The position numbers and the translations under genes were made by a program. The notes below the pieces were generated by a model, which was not told the origin of the DNA, did not search any database, and saw only the letters and a program-made list of their open reading frames with translations. Positions 25,359-34,048 of a DNA stretch of 64,000 bases are shown piece by piece. Source of the DNA: Gammaproteobacteria bacterium (GTDB lineage Bacteria > Pseudomonadota > Gammaproteobacteria > Steroidobacterales > GCA-2729495); contig CP054183.1 in the NCBI GenBank assembly GCA_015709695.1, forward strand, positions 1,786,992 through 1,850,991, read 5' to 3'. Numbering within the stretch: the first letter of the stretch is position 1; each line of letters starts with the position of its first letter.

Positions 25359-25414
25359 AGGTGCCTGACTTATTTTTCTGCGATGCCCCATGAAGAGAGG
25401 TGCCTGACCTATTT
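25359..25414. repeat. Two direct copies of 'aggtgcctgac(t/c)tattt'
   Basis: Copies at 25359-25375 and 25398-25414 differ by one base in 17 and lie in the convergent gap between the crotonase and FadD genes; the second overlaps the FadD stop codon. Similar 'GTCAGGCACC' elements are, from memory, dispersed in many gammaproteobacterial genomes. Confidence 0.6.
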
Positions 25415-27067
25415 CCCCCGCAGCTCCCTCCTGAGGATCTTCCCCACGTTGGACTTCGGCAGCGAGTCGCGGAACTCGACGTGCTTCGGCACCTTGTACG
25501 CGGCCAAGTGCTCGCGGCAGATGTTGCGGATGTCGTCGGCGGTTGCCGTCTTGCCCGGCCGCAGCACCACGAACACCTTGACGGCCTCGCTGGTACCGGC
25601 GTCGGGCACGCCGATGCAGGCGGCTTCCAGCACCGCCGGGTGCAGCATCACCACATTCTCGATCTCGTTCGGATAGGCCTTCAGCCCGGAGACCGAGATC
25701 ATGTCCTTCTTGCGGTCGACGATGCGCATGTAGCCGTCGGCGTCCATCACCGCGATGTCGCCGGTCTTCAGGTAGCCGTCGCGGGTCATGACCTCACCGG
25801 TGGCCGTGTGGTTGCCCCAGTAGCCCTGCATCACCTGCGGCCCCTTCACGCAGATCTCGCCGGGCTCGCCCACCGGCATCTCGCGCTCCTCGTCATTGCG
25901 CAGCGAGACATCCGTGCCCGGCAACGCCAGCCCGATGCTGCCGCTCCAGGCGGCGAGATCCGGACGGTTGGAGCTGACCACAGGGGAGGCCTCCGACAGG
26001 CCGTAGCCCTCGAGGATCTCGGTGCCGGTCACCGCGGCCCACTGCTTCGCGGTGGCCTCCATCACCGCCATGCCGCCGGCGGAGACGATCTTCAGGTGCG
26101 AGAAGTCCACGGTCTTCAGCTCGGGGTGGTTCGCCAGGTGCTGGTACAGCGTGTTGACGCCGGTGATGGCCGTGAACTGCCAGCGCCGCAGCTCGCGGAT
26201 GAAGCCCGCCATGTCGCGCGGATCGGTGATCAGCACGTTGAGCCCGCCCTGCTCGGTGTACGCCAGGCAGTTACAGGTCAGCGCATAGACGTGGTAGAGC
26301 GGCAGCGCGGTGATCACCACCTCCTCGCCCGGGCGCTGCACGCCCGCGAACCAGGTATTGATCTGGCGCACGTTGGCCAGCAGGTTGCCGTGGCTGAGCA
26401 TGGCGCCACGGGCGAGGCCGGTGGTGCCGCCCGTGTACTGCAGGCAGGCCAGGTCCGCAGCGCGCGGCTTCACCGGCTGCAGCGCACCGGCATGGCGCAG
26501 CGCCGTGTCGAAGCGGATGGCGCGCGGCAGCCGGTAGCGCGGCACCATGCGGCGCACATGGCGCACCACGAAGTTCACCAGCTGACGGCGCGGGAAGGCC
26601 AGCATGTCGCCGATTTCCGTGACGATGACATGGCGCACCGCGGTCTGCACCAGTGCCTCCTCCAGCACGGCGCCGGCGTTGGCGACGATGACGATCGCCG
26701 TGGCGCCCGAGTCCCTGAGCTGGTGCGCCAGCTCGCGCGCCGTGTAGAGCGGGTTGACGTTGACCACCACCAGTCCGGCGCGCCACACGCCGTAGAGCGC
26801 CACCGGGAACTGCAGCAGGTTCGGCAGCATGATCGCCACGCGCTCGCCGCGCGCGAGACCCAGACCGCCCTGCAGGAAGGCAGCGAAACGCTCGCTCAGG
26901 CGGTCGAGCTCGGCGAAGCTGATGTCCCGCCCGAGGTTGCTGAACGCCGGCCTCGCGGCGAATTGCCGGCAGGCGCGCTCCAGCATGCCCACCAGCGAGT
27001 CCGCCGGATCGATTTCGATGTCCGGGGGAACCCCGGGCGGGTAGCTCCGCAGCCAGATCCTGTCCAT
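25409..27067 (-). CDS. fadD: Long-chain fatty acid-CoA ligase (FadD-like)
   Basis: AMP-forming acyl-CoA synthetase of 552 residues that activates fatty acids with ATP and CoA. It has the P-loop YTGGTTGLARGAMLSH (about 215-230), the ITGVNTLYQHL segment, EGYGLSEASPV, GYLKTGDIAVMD and the C-terminal SNVGKILRREL holding the adenylation lysine. Overall order and length match E. coli FadD. The start ATG at 27067 aligns with the family N-terminus (RIWLRSYPPGVPPDI). It stands alone, 17 bases after the S46 peptidase gene. Exact chain-length preference is unknown. Confidence 0.93.
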   Translation of the reverse strand: MDRIWLRSYPPGVPPDIEIDPADSLVGMLERACRQFAARPAFSNLGRDISFAELDRLSERFAAFLQGGLGLARGERVAIMLPNLLQFPVALYGVWRAGLVVVNVNPLYTARELAHQLRDSGATAIVIVANAGAVLEEALVQTAVRHVIVTEIGDMLAFPRRQLVNFVVRHVRRMVPRYRLPRAIRFDTALRHAGALQPVKPRAADLACLQYTGGTTGLARGAMLSHGNLLANVRQINTWFAGVQRPGEEVVITALPLYHVYALTCNCLAYTEQGGLNVLITDPRDMAGFIRELRRWQFTAITGVNTLYQHLANHPELKTVDFSHLKIVSAGGMAVMEATAKQWAAVTGTEILEGYGLSEASPVVSSNRPDLAAWSGSIGLALPGTDVSLRNDEEREMPVGEPGEICVKGPQVMQGYWGNHTATGEVMTRDGYLKTGDIAVMDADGYMRIVDRKKDMISVSGLKAYPNEIENVVMLHPAVLEAACIGVPDAGTSEAVKVFVVLRPGKTATADDIRNICREHLAAYKVPKHVEFRDSLPKSNVGKILRRELRGK

Positions 27068-27083
27068 GAAATTCCCAGGGCTC

Positions 27084-29174
27084 CTATTCGATGGTCAGTT
27101 CACGCAGCAGCGCATCGGCGCCATAGATCTCCCCCAGCGCCAGCACCATCACGGCCGGGTGCACCGCCACCGCGCGGTTCAGCGCCGCGTCGTAGCCATA
27201 GTCGCCACCGATGGAATGCAGGTTGCCGTCGAAGATCAGCCCGACGAGGCGCCCGCGCGCGTCGATGACCGGGCTGCCGGAGTTGCCGCCGATGATGTCG
27301 TTGGTGGTGGTGAAATTGAACGGCGTGTCCAGGTTGACCCGCGCCTGCGCCTGCAGCCAGCGCGACGGCAGGCGGAAGGGCGGCTGGCCGGTGGCGCGGG
27401 CGTAGAGCCCGTCGAGCCGGGTGAACGGCGCCACGTCGTGGTCGCCCTCGCGCCAGCCCTGCACCGCACCGTAACTCAGGCGCAGGGTGAAGGTGGCATC
27501 GGGGTAGCTGCGGGTGCCGTGGATGGCGAAGCGCGCCCGCGCCAGCCGCTCCTCCGCGGCGCGTATCGGCGCCTCGACCTGGTCGTCATGGCGCCGCCGC
27601 AGGGCCGCGGCCTCCGGCTCGAGCCGCAGCGCCAGCGCCAGCAGCGGATCGTCCGCCGCCTCCACCGCCGCCAGCCCGCCATTCCACAGCTGCTCGCGGA
27701 AGGCCGGATCCGCCAGGCGCGTGTCGCGCACCAGCCTGGCGGCCAGGTTGCGCGGGGCCTCGCGCCCCAGCGCCAGGCGCACCGCCGGGTCATCCACCCC
27801 CAGGTACTCGACCAGCTTCTCCAGCGAGTAGCCGAGGCGCAGCGTCTCGAATGCCGGGTACACCGGCTGCGGCGCCAGCAGCTCCTGGCGCAGCTGCGGG
27901 AGGGCCGTTTCGCTGAACTCGCGCCGCCGCTGCTCGTTGGGCTTCTCACGCTCGATCGCCGCGCGCACCAGCAGGCGCGCGGCCGAGGCCAGCTCGCCCT
28001 GCAGCGCTGCGCCGCGCTCGAGGAACAGGTAGCGGTCGTAGAACGCAGCGTAGCCTGCCAGCGCCCTGTCGATGTCCGCCCAGGCGCCGGATGCGGCCCT
28101 GAGGCGCGGATCGGCCGCCACCGCGGTCCGCAGCGCCTGCTCGTCCTTCTCGCGCGCGGACATGAAACGGTGGTCGAGCAGCGTCGCCATCTGGTTGCGC
28201 CGGACCTTCAGCGCATTCTCCAGCGAGAACAGCGGCGCCTCGGCGATGCGCGCCGGCTCCGCGCCGCCGCTGGCGAACTGCAGGTAGCGGCCGCGCAGCT
28301 CGGCGGCGCGCAGCAGCCAGTGCCCGAGCTCGTACTCGCGCTCGAAGCGCAGCTGCGCCACGGTCTGCAGGCGCTGCGTGCTGCCGGGATGCCCGGCGAC
28401 GAACACCGCCTCGCCGGGCGCGGCGCCGGCGCGGCGCCAGCGCAGGAAGTCCGGCGTCTGCGCGGGCCTGCCATCCACGTACAGGCGCAGCAGCGCGAAA
28501 TCGAGGTCCCAGCGCGGGAAGCGGAAGTTGTCGAGGTCGCCGCCGAAGAAGGCGATGTCGGCTTCCGGCGCCAGCACCAGGCGCACGTCGGCATAGCGGC
28601 GGTAGTGATAGAGGAAGTACTGCCCGCCGCCATACAGCGTCACCGCCTCGCAGGAATGCGGGTCGCCGCGGTGGCGCCAGTCGTCCTCGCAGGCCTGCTC
28701 GAGCCGGGTGAGCGTCGCCTTGCGCCGCTCGTTCGCGGCCGGTCCGGCGCCGTCGCCCACGGCGGCCTGCACGGCAGCGGTGATGTTCTCGATGCGCTCG
28801 AGGATGGACGCCTGCTCGGCCGCGCAGCGCTCCTCGCCGGCGCGATCGGCGGCGAGGAACCCCGCGCCGGCGACATCGCGCGCCGGGCCGGACAGGCGCT
28901 GCAGGCAGTCGCGCACGCAGTGCTCGTTGGTCAGCACCAGGCCGGAAGGCGAGACGACGGAGCCGGTGCAACCGCCCTCGATACGCACCGTCGCCCGGCG
29001 CACGCGGTCGAGCCAGTCCTGGTCGATGTTCACGCCGTAGCGGCTGCGCACCGCGTCGCGCGGGAACTGGTCGAACGTCCACATCCCCTCGTCGGCCTGC
29101 GCCGGCCGCGGGGCGGCGGCGACGCTGGCCAGGGCGGCAGCCGCGAGGGCTGCCATCACGAAGCGCCGGGTCAT
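27084..29174 (-). CDS. S46 family dipeptidyl-peptidase, DPP7 type
   Basis: Periplasmic serine exopeptidase of 696 residues with a cleavable signal peptide (1-27). The trypsin-like triad is visible: His in LTNEHCVRDC, Asp in the YADVRLV region, and Ser in IIGGNSGSPV. The residue 18 positions after the catalytic serine is Gly (LIFDGN). In this family Gly there marks DPP7, which prefers hydrophobic P1 residues, while Arg marks the acidic-specific DPP11. ATG at 29174 begins MTRRFVMAALAAAAL and is preceded by GGAGGA at a longish spacing. S46 enzymes are common in Xanthomonadales, Bacteroidetes and relatives that feed on peptides. Confidence 0.92.
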   Translation of the reverse strand: MTRRFVMAALAAAALASVAAAPRPAQADEGMWTFDQFPRDAVRSRYGVNIDQDWLDRVRRATVRIEGGCTGSVVSPSGLVLTNEHCVRDCLQRLSGPARDVAGAGFLAADRAGEERCAAEQASILERIENITAAVQAAVGDGAGPAANERRKATLTRLEQACEDDWRHRGDPHSCEAVTLYGGGQYFLYHYRRYADVRLVLAPEADIAFFGGDLDNFRFPRWDLDFALLRLYVDGRPAQTPDFLRWRRAGAAPGEAVFVAGHPGSTQRLQTVAQLRFEREYELGHWLLRAAELRGRYLQFASGGAEPARIAEAPLFSLENALKVRRNQMATLLDHRFMSAREKDEQALRTAVAADPRLRAASGAWADIDRALAGYAAFYDRYLFLERGAALQGELASAARLLVRAAIEREKPNEQRRREFSETALPQLRQELLAPQPVYPAFETLRLGYSLEKLVEYLGVDDPAVRLALGREAPRNLAARLVRDTRLADPAFREQLWNGGLAAVEAADDPLLALALRLEPEAAALRRRHDDQVEAPIRAAEERLARARFAIHGTRSYPDATFTLRLSYGAVQGWREGDHDVAPFTRLDGLYARATGQPPFRLPSRWLQAQARVNLDTPFNFTTTNDIIGGNSGSPVIDARGRLVGLIFDGNLHSIGGDYGYDAALNRAVAVHPAVMVLALGEIYGADALLRELTIE

Positions 29175-29328
29175 GTCGGGCGGATTCCTCCGGAGAGCCG
29201 GAGCCATTGTGGCATCGGGTTGGCCAGCCGCAAATGGCATAATCACGTCTGGCCTGCCAGGTTGCGGGCCGGCTCCGCGCCGGCTGGCCCTGGCGGCGCG
29301 CCAGCTGCAGTTGCCCGGAATCGCCACC

Positions 29329-31596
29329 TTGACCCGATCGAGAATCCCCCACTTCTACCGCATGTCGCCTGCCGAGCGCGTCCGCGCCGTGCACGAGCGC
29401 GGCCTGCTCACCGACGCCGACCTCGAGCGGCTGGCGCGCGGCGAGGCCACGCTCGACGTCAACGCCGCCGACAAGATGATCGAGAACGTCATCGGCGTCC
29501 TCGGCATGCCCATCGGCCTCGGGCTCAACTTCCTGATCAACGGCCGCGACTACGTGGTGCCGCTGGCGGTGGAGGAACCCTCGATCGTCGCCGCGCTGAG
29601 TGCCGCGGCCAAGCTGGCGCGCGGCGCCGGCGGCTTCCGCGCCCGGGCGGGCGCGCCGATCCTCATCGGCCAGATCCAGGTGATCGAGGTGCCGGACATG
29701 GCTGGCGCCATGGCGGCCCTGCTGGAACGCCGCCAGGAGATCCTCGACCTCGCCAACAGCCTGCATCCGCGCATGGCCGCACGCGGCGGCGGCGCCGTGG
29801 ACATCGAGGTGAAAAGCCACCCGATGACCACCATGGACGGCGAGATGCTGGTGATGCACCTGCTGGTGGACACCCGCGACGCCATGGGCGCCAACCTCGT
29901 CAACGGCATGTGCGAGGGCGTGGCTTCGCTGGTGGAATCCATCACCGAGGGCACGGTGTTCCTGCGCATCCTCTCCAACCTCGCCGACCGCGCCCTGGCC
30001 AGCGCGGAAGTGACGCTGCCGGCGGCGGCCCTCGCCGGCAAGGGCTATTCCGGCGAACGGGTGCGCGACGGCATCATCATCGCCTCGGACTTCGCCTGCG
30101 TGGACCCCTACCGCGCCGCCACGCACAACAAGGGCATCATGAACGGCATCGATGCCGTGGCGCTCGCCACCGGCAATGACTGGCGCGCCATCGAGGCCGG
30201 CGCCCATGCCTATGCCGCCCGCCTCGGGCGCTACAGCTCGCTGTCGCAGTGGTGGAAGGACGACCAGGGCAACCTGCGCGGCCGCCTCGAGCTTCCCATG
30301 AAGGTGGGCATCGTCGGCGGCCCGCTCGAATCCAACCCCGGCGTGGCCATGAACATGCGCCTGCTCGGCGTGAAGAGCGCCCAGGAGCTGGCCGAGGTCA
30401 TGGCCACCGTCGGCCTGGCACAGAACTTCGCGGCACTGCGCGCGCTCGCCACCGAAGGCATCCAGACCGGCCACATGACGCTGCACGCGCGCAGCGTGGT
30501 GAAGGCGGCGGGCACGCCGCCGGAACTCTTCGACGAGGTGCTGGAGCGCGTGCTGCGCGACGGCGACATCAAGGTGTGGAAGGCGCAGGAGCTGCTGGCG
30601 GAGCTGCAGCGCGAGCGCCAGGCCGCGGCGGGCGGCACGGTGCTGCGCCGCGCGCCGGACACCGAGGCCGGGGTCGGCCACGGCAAGGTGATCCTGCTCG
30701 GCGAGCACGCCGTCGTCTACGGTCGCCATGCCATCGCCCTGCCCCTTCCGGTCACCACCCGCGCCGTGGTGGCGGATGCAGGGCACGGCGTGGAACTCAT
30801 CATCCCGCGCTGGGGCGTGGAGTACCAGCTGGCCAAGCCGCCGGAGCAGCGGCGCTCCTTCGAGCGTGCCGCCGGCGCCATCCTCGACCGCCTGGGACTC
30901 ACCGACCGCAACCTGCGCATCGAGGTGTTTCCCGACGTGCCGCGCGGCATGGGTCTCGGCGGTTCGGCGGCGGTGGCCGTGGCCATCATCCGCGCGCTGG
31001 ACCGGCATTTCCGCCTGGGGCTCGACGACACCGAGATCAACGAGCTGGCTTTCCTCTCCGAGGAGGTCGCCCACGGGCGGCCCAGCGGCATCGACAACAC
31101 GCTGGCCACCCATGGCCGGGCCCTGCTCTATCGTCGTGGCAACCCGCCGCTGATGGAGCCGCTGCAGATCGACCAGCCGCTGCAGCTGGTGATCGGCATG
31201 ACGCACAGCGAGGGACTCACCGCCAAGACCGTGGGCAACGTGCGCGAGGCGCGCGAGCGCCACCCGCGCCTGTACGAGAAGATCTTCGATGACATCGACG
31301 CGCTGGTGCTGCAGGCCGTGGCCGCCCTGCGCGACCACGACCACCGGGCACTCGGCGAGCTCATGAACATCTGCCAGGGCCTGCTCAATGCCCTGCAGGT
31401 CTCCACGCCGGAACTCGAGCGGCTCATCGGCATCGCCCGCGCCGCGGGAGCGCTGGGCGCGAAGCTCACCGGCGGCGGTGGCGGCGGCGCCATGGTGGCG
31501 CTGTGCGCGAGCGCAGCCGATGCCGGCCGCGTGCAGCAGGCAGCCGAAAGGCAGGGCTTCCGCGCCATGGCCCTGGCCATCGGGACGCCGCCGTGA
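29329..31596 (+). CDS. Fused HMG-CoA reductase (class II) - mevalonate kinase
   Basis: Single open frame of about 755 residues joining two successive mevalonate-pathway enzymes. Residues 1-430 are a class II HMG-CoA reductase: Glu83 in VEEPSIVAA, VDTRDAMGANLVN, Lys268 in ATHNKGI, Asp284 in TGNDWRA and His382 in GHMTLHAR. Residues 450-755 are a GHMP mevalonate kinase: GKVILLGEHAVVYG, PRGMGLGGSAAVA, Asp589 in GRPSGIDN and the glycine-rich TGGGGGGAM. The reductase N-terminus (SRIPHFYRMSPAERV) requires a start before ATG 29362, so TTG at 29329 is chosen; ATG 29362 is the alternative. The stop overlaps the GTG of the isomerase gene. No frameshift separates the halves, so the fusion appears real. 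Confidence 0.9.
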   Translation: MTRSRIPHFYRMSPAERVRAVHERGLLTDADLERLARGEATLDVNAADKMIENVIGVLGMPIGLGLNFLINGRDYVVPLAVEEPSIVAALSAAAKLARGAGGFRARAGAPILIGQIQVIEVPDMAGAMAALLERRQEILDLANSLHPRMAARGGGAVDIEVKSHPMTTMDGEMLVMHLLVDTRDAMGANLVNGMCEGVASLVESITEGTVFLRILSNLADRALASAEVTLPAAALAGKGYSGERVRDGIIIASDFACVDPYRAATHNKGIMNGIDAVALATGNDWRAIEAGAHAYAARLGRYSSLSQWWKDDQGNLRGRLELPMKVGIVGGPLESNPGVAMNMRLLGVKSAQELAEVMATVGLAQNFAALRALATEGIQTGHMTLHARSVVKAAGTPPELFDEVLERVLRDGDIKVWKAQELLAELQRERQAAAGGTVLRRAPDTEAGVGHGKVILLGEHAVVYGRHAIALPLPVTTRAVVADAGHGVELIIPRWGVEYQLAKPPEQRRSFERAAGAILDRLGLTDRNLRIEVFPDVPRGMGLGGSAAVAVAIIRALDRHFRLGLDDTEINELAFLSEEVAHGRPSGIDNTLATHGRALLYRRGNPPLMEPLQIDQPLQLVIGMTHSEGLTAKTVGNVREARERHPRLYEKIFDDIDALVLQAVAALRDHDHRALGELMNICQGLLNALQVSTPELERLIGIARAAGALGAKLTGGGGGGAMVALCASAADAGRVQQAAERQGFRAMALAIGTPP

Positions 31597-32186
31597 GCGC
31601 GCTGGGCGCAGCCGCCAACAACCCGCGCGACATGCTGATCCTGGTGGATGCCGCGGACCGCGAGACCGGCTTCCTCTCCAAGGAGGCGTGCCACCAGGGC
31701 GCCGGCCGGCTGCACCGTGCGTTCTCGGTGTTCCTGTTCAACCGCGAGGGAGAGCTGCTGCTCCAGCAACGCAGCGCCGCGAAGCCGCTCTGGCCGCTGT
31801 ACTGGTCCAACAGCTGCTGCAGCCATCCCCGCCAGGGCGAGGCGGTGGAAGCCGCGGCGCGCCGGCGCATCGCCGAGGAACTGGCACTGGGCGCGGAACT
31901 GCGCTTCCTCTACAAGTTCGAGTACCGCGCCGAGTATCGCGGCATCGGCGTCGAGCACGAGCTCTGCTGGGTGTTCGCCGGAGTCGCCGACGGCGAGCCG
32001 CGCGCCGATGCCGCGGAGGTCGCCGACTGGCGCTACGTCGCCCCCGACGAGCTGACCGCGGCAATCGCCACCCATCCGGAGCAGTACACGCCCTGGCTGC
32101 AGCTGGAATGGGCGCAGATCAGCACGCAGTACCTGCCGGGAATCCATGCGCAGGAACTCCAGCGGCACCCATCCACTCTGAAGTAA
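31593..32186 (+). CDS. idi: Isopentenyl-diphosphate delta-isomerase, type I
   Basis: Nudix-fold enzyme of 197 residues interconverting IPP and DMAPP. The active-site cysteine is in SNSCCSHP, the catalytic glutamate in VEHELCWVF, and the Nudix-like box in GEAVEAAARRRIAEELAL. Start GTG at 31593 overlaps the stop of the fused reductase-kinase gene (GTGA), so the two are coupled; ATG at 31632 would cut off part of the N-terminus but is possible. Together they supply isoprenoid precursors from mevalonate, provided that HMG-CoA synthase, phosphomevalonate kinase and mevalonate-PP decarboxylase exist elsewhere. Confidence 0.92.
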   Translation: MSALGAAANNPRDMLILVDAADRETGFLSKEACHQGAGRLHRAFSVFLFNREGELLLQQRSAAKPLWPLYWSNSCCSHPRQGEAVEAAARRRIAEELALGAELRFLYKFEYRAEYRGIGVEHELCWVFAGVADGEPRADAAEVADWRYVAPDELTAAIATHPEQYTPWLQLEWAQISTQYLPGIHAQELQRHPSTLK

Positions 32187-32217
32187 TCCCGAACCCAGGA
32201 ACCAAGGAGAAGAAGCA

Positions 32218-32799
32218 ATGGCAATCCAGCTACCCCCGCTACCCTGGCCAAAGGAAGCGCTGGTCCCGCACATCAGCGCGGAGACCATCGACTTCCACTA
32301 CGGCAAGCACCACAACGCCTACGTCAACAACCTCAACAAACTGATCGACGGCACGCCGCAGGCGAAGCAGTCCCTCGAGGACATCGTGCGCAACTCGGAG
32401 GGTGGCGTCTTCAACAACGCCGCCCAGGTCTACAACCACACTTTCTACTGGCATTGCCTGAAGCCGCGCGGCGGCGGCACGCCGTCCGGCAGGATCGGCA
32501 AGGCCATCGACGAGGCCTTCGGTGGCTTCGCGAAGTTCCGCGAGGAATTCAGCAGTGCCGCGGCGACGCAATTCGGTTCCGGCTGGGCCTGGCTGGTGCG
32601 CGACGCCGACGGTCGGCTGAAGATCGCCAAGACCGCGAATGCCGATACGCCGATCGCCCACCGGCAGACCCCGCTGCTGACGATCGACGTCTGGGAACAT
32701 GCCTACTACATCGACTATCGCAACGACCGGCCGAAGTACATCGACACCTTCCTGACGCACCTGGTGAACTGGGAGTTCGTCGAGAAGAACCTCGGCTGA
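32218..32799 (+). CDS. sodB: Superoxide dismutase [Fe]
   Basis: Iron superoxide dismutase of 193 residues. Metal ligands are His27, His74 in NHTFYWHC, Asp157 and His161 in DVWEHAYY. Gln70 in NNAAQVYNH, the position that distinguishes iron from manganese enzymes, supports iron. The start ATG has an AAGGAG site and the length equals E. coli SodB. It lies 31 bases after the isomerase gene and may be read through from it, but no pathway link is implied. Confidence 0.95.
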   Translation: MAIQLPPLPWPKEALVPHISAETIDFHYGKHHNAYVNNLNKLIDGTPQAKQSLEDIVRNSEGGVFNNAAQVYNHTFYWHCLKPRGGGTPSGRIGKAIDEAFGGFAKFREEFSSAAATQFGSGWAWLVRDADGRLKIAKTANADTPIAHRQTPLLTIDVWEHAYYIDYRNDRPKYIDTFLTHLVNWEFVEKNLG

Positions 32800-32800
32800 C

Positions 32801-33259
32801 TCAGCGGAACTTCACCTTCCACTGCAGGCTGTACTCGTCATCGCCACGGGGGTCCATGGTGAAGTGCCAGCCTGAATCCGCACCGCCGACGAGGAAGTCG
32901 GCGAGATAACCCGCGGCCACCGACTGGTCCATCACCCAGTCGATGGCCCGGGTGCGGAACTTGCGCCGGTTGCGATCCACCTGCAGGTCCAGGCCTGCGG
33001 CGAGTTCCGCGGCGGGTGCCGCGGCCTCCGCATCGTCGGACAGCTCGCTGCCGGGCATCACGGCACTGGCGAGGCCGTGGGCACCCAGGCCGCCGCCCAT
33101 CTCCAGCGGGGCGACGACATGGGACGCGGCCAGCCGGGTGTCGAAGTCATGGAGTACCGGCGGCTCGCCCGCCGTGGCGACGGAGGCCAGCAGGGCCAGC
33201 AGCGGGACCATGGCCCCGCGGCCGGGAACTGTTGCACGAAAGGCGATGCCCGTCTTCAT
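32801..33259 (-). CDS. Exported hypothetical protein
   Basis: Protein of 152 residues with a signal peptide (VPLLALLASVATAGE) and a mature region rich in Ala, Asp and Gly. The C-terminal part, RNRRKFRTRAIDWVMDQSVAAGYLADFLVGG followed by a beta-rich GWHFTMDPRGDDEYSLQW, looks folded. I do not recognise a family. It converges on sodB with a single base between stops. About 235 bases upstream of it hold no gene beyond the Hsp20 terminator. Confidence 0.6.
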   Translation of the reverse strand: MKTGIAFRATVPGRGAMVPLLALLASVATAGEPPVLHDFDTRLAASHVVAPLEMGGGLGAHGLASAVMPGSELSDDAEAAAPAAELAAGLDLQVDRNRRKFRTRAIDWVMDQSVAAGYLADFLVGGADSGWHFTMDPRGDDEYSLQWKVKFR

Positions 33260-33443
33260 GGCCCGCGTACCCCGGCCATTGCGGCCGCTGGTCGTCTCGA
33301 CTCGGGCCCAACATAGGCGCGGCCGGGCAGCGCCACGGTGAACGGCGTCACCGTTTCAGGCGGCGTTGATATGTCCAGTGGATTCGGTCAAGCGGCGTCG
33401 CCGCTTAGGTCAAGCCACGCACCCGGCGCCGCCAGCGCGGGCC

Positions 33444-33470
33444 CGGGACCGGCCGTTGCGGCCGGTCCCG
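33444..33470 (-). terminator. Hairpin downstream of hsp20
   Basis: Perfect 11-base stem (cgggaccggcc / ggccggtcccg) with a 5-base gttgc loop, 24 bases after the Hsp20 stop on the minus strand. No U-run follows, so termination efficiency is uncertain. Confidence 0.6.
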
Positions 33471-33493
33471 GCATCAACCCTTGCCGCGTGGTG

Positions 33494-33937
33494 CTACTTC
33501 ACCTGGATCTCGACCTGCTTCGGCTTGGCAGCCTGGGCTTTGGGAATGTGCACCTTCAGCACGCCGTCCTTCGACTCGGCGTAGATGCGCGCCTCGTCGG
33601 CATCCGCAGGCAACGAGAAGCTGCGGGCGAAGCTGCCGTAGAATGACTCCACGCGATGCTGCTTCTCGCTGTCGTCCGTGCGCTCGAAGCGGCGCTCGCC
33701 GCGCAGCGTGATGACGCCTTCCTGCACCGTCACCTGCACGTCCTTCTTCTCGACCTCGGGCAATTCCGCCTTGATGAGGTATTCCTTGTCGGTCTCCGAG
33801 ATGTTGGCGACCGGGCGCCACTGCACCACCTCGCCCGTATCGCTGGCGGCCGCTGCCGCCGGGCGATGGAACAGCCGGTTGTAACGCTCGAAGATATCGT
33901 CGAACTCGCGCAACGGACTCCAGTTGACCAGTGTCAT
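33494..33937 (-). CDS. Hsp20/alpha-crystallin small heat-shock protein
   Basis: ATP-independent chaperone of 147 residues that holds unfolding proteins. The alpha-crystallin domain (about 40-130) shows WRPVANISETDKEYLIKAELP, VQVTVQEGVITLRGER and the conserved DGVLKVHIPK near the C-terminus. The N-terminus (WSPLREFDDIFERYNRLF) is typical of the class A bacterial type. It is followed by a strong hairpin and appears monocistronic. No heat-shock promoter was assigned in the 110 bases upstream. Confidence 0.94.
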   Translation of the reverse strand: MTLVNWSPLREFDDIFERYNRLFHRPAAAAASDTGEVVQWRPVANISETDKEYLIKAELPEVEKKDVQVTVQEGVITLRGERRFERTDDSEKQHRVESFYGSFARSFSLPADADEARIYAESKDGVLKVHIPKAQAAKPKQVEIQVK

Positions 33938-34048
33938 GGGCTTGTCTCCTGTCCAGTACCAACTGATTCGCCGGCCGGATCGCGTCCGGCCCTGGACAGG
34001 GAGATGGGGACAGGCGGCGGGTTTTCAATACCCGCCCATGCCCGCTGT

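Noticed and set aside
27066..31344. Long frames antisense to, or running across, the S46 peptidase and HMG-CoA reductase-kinase genes
   Set aside because: They have no recognisable domain, contain dipeptide-biased sequence and cross real gene boundaries.
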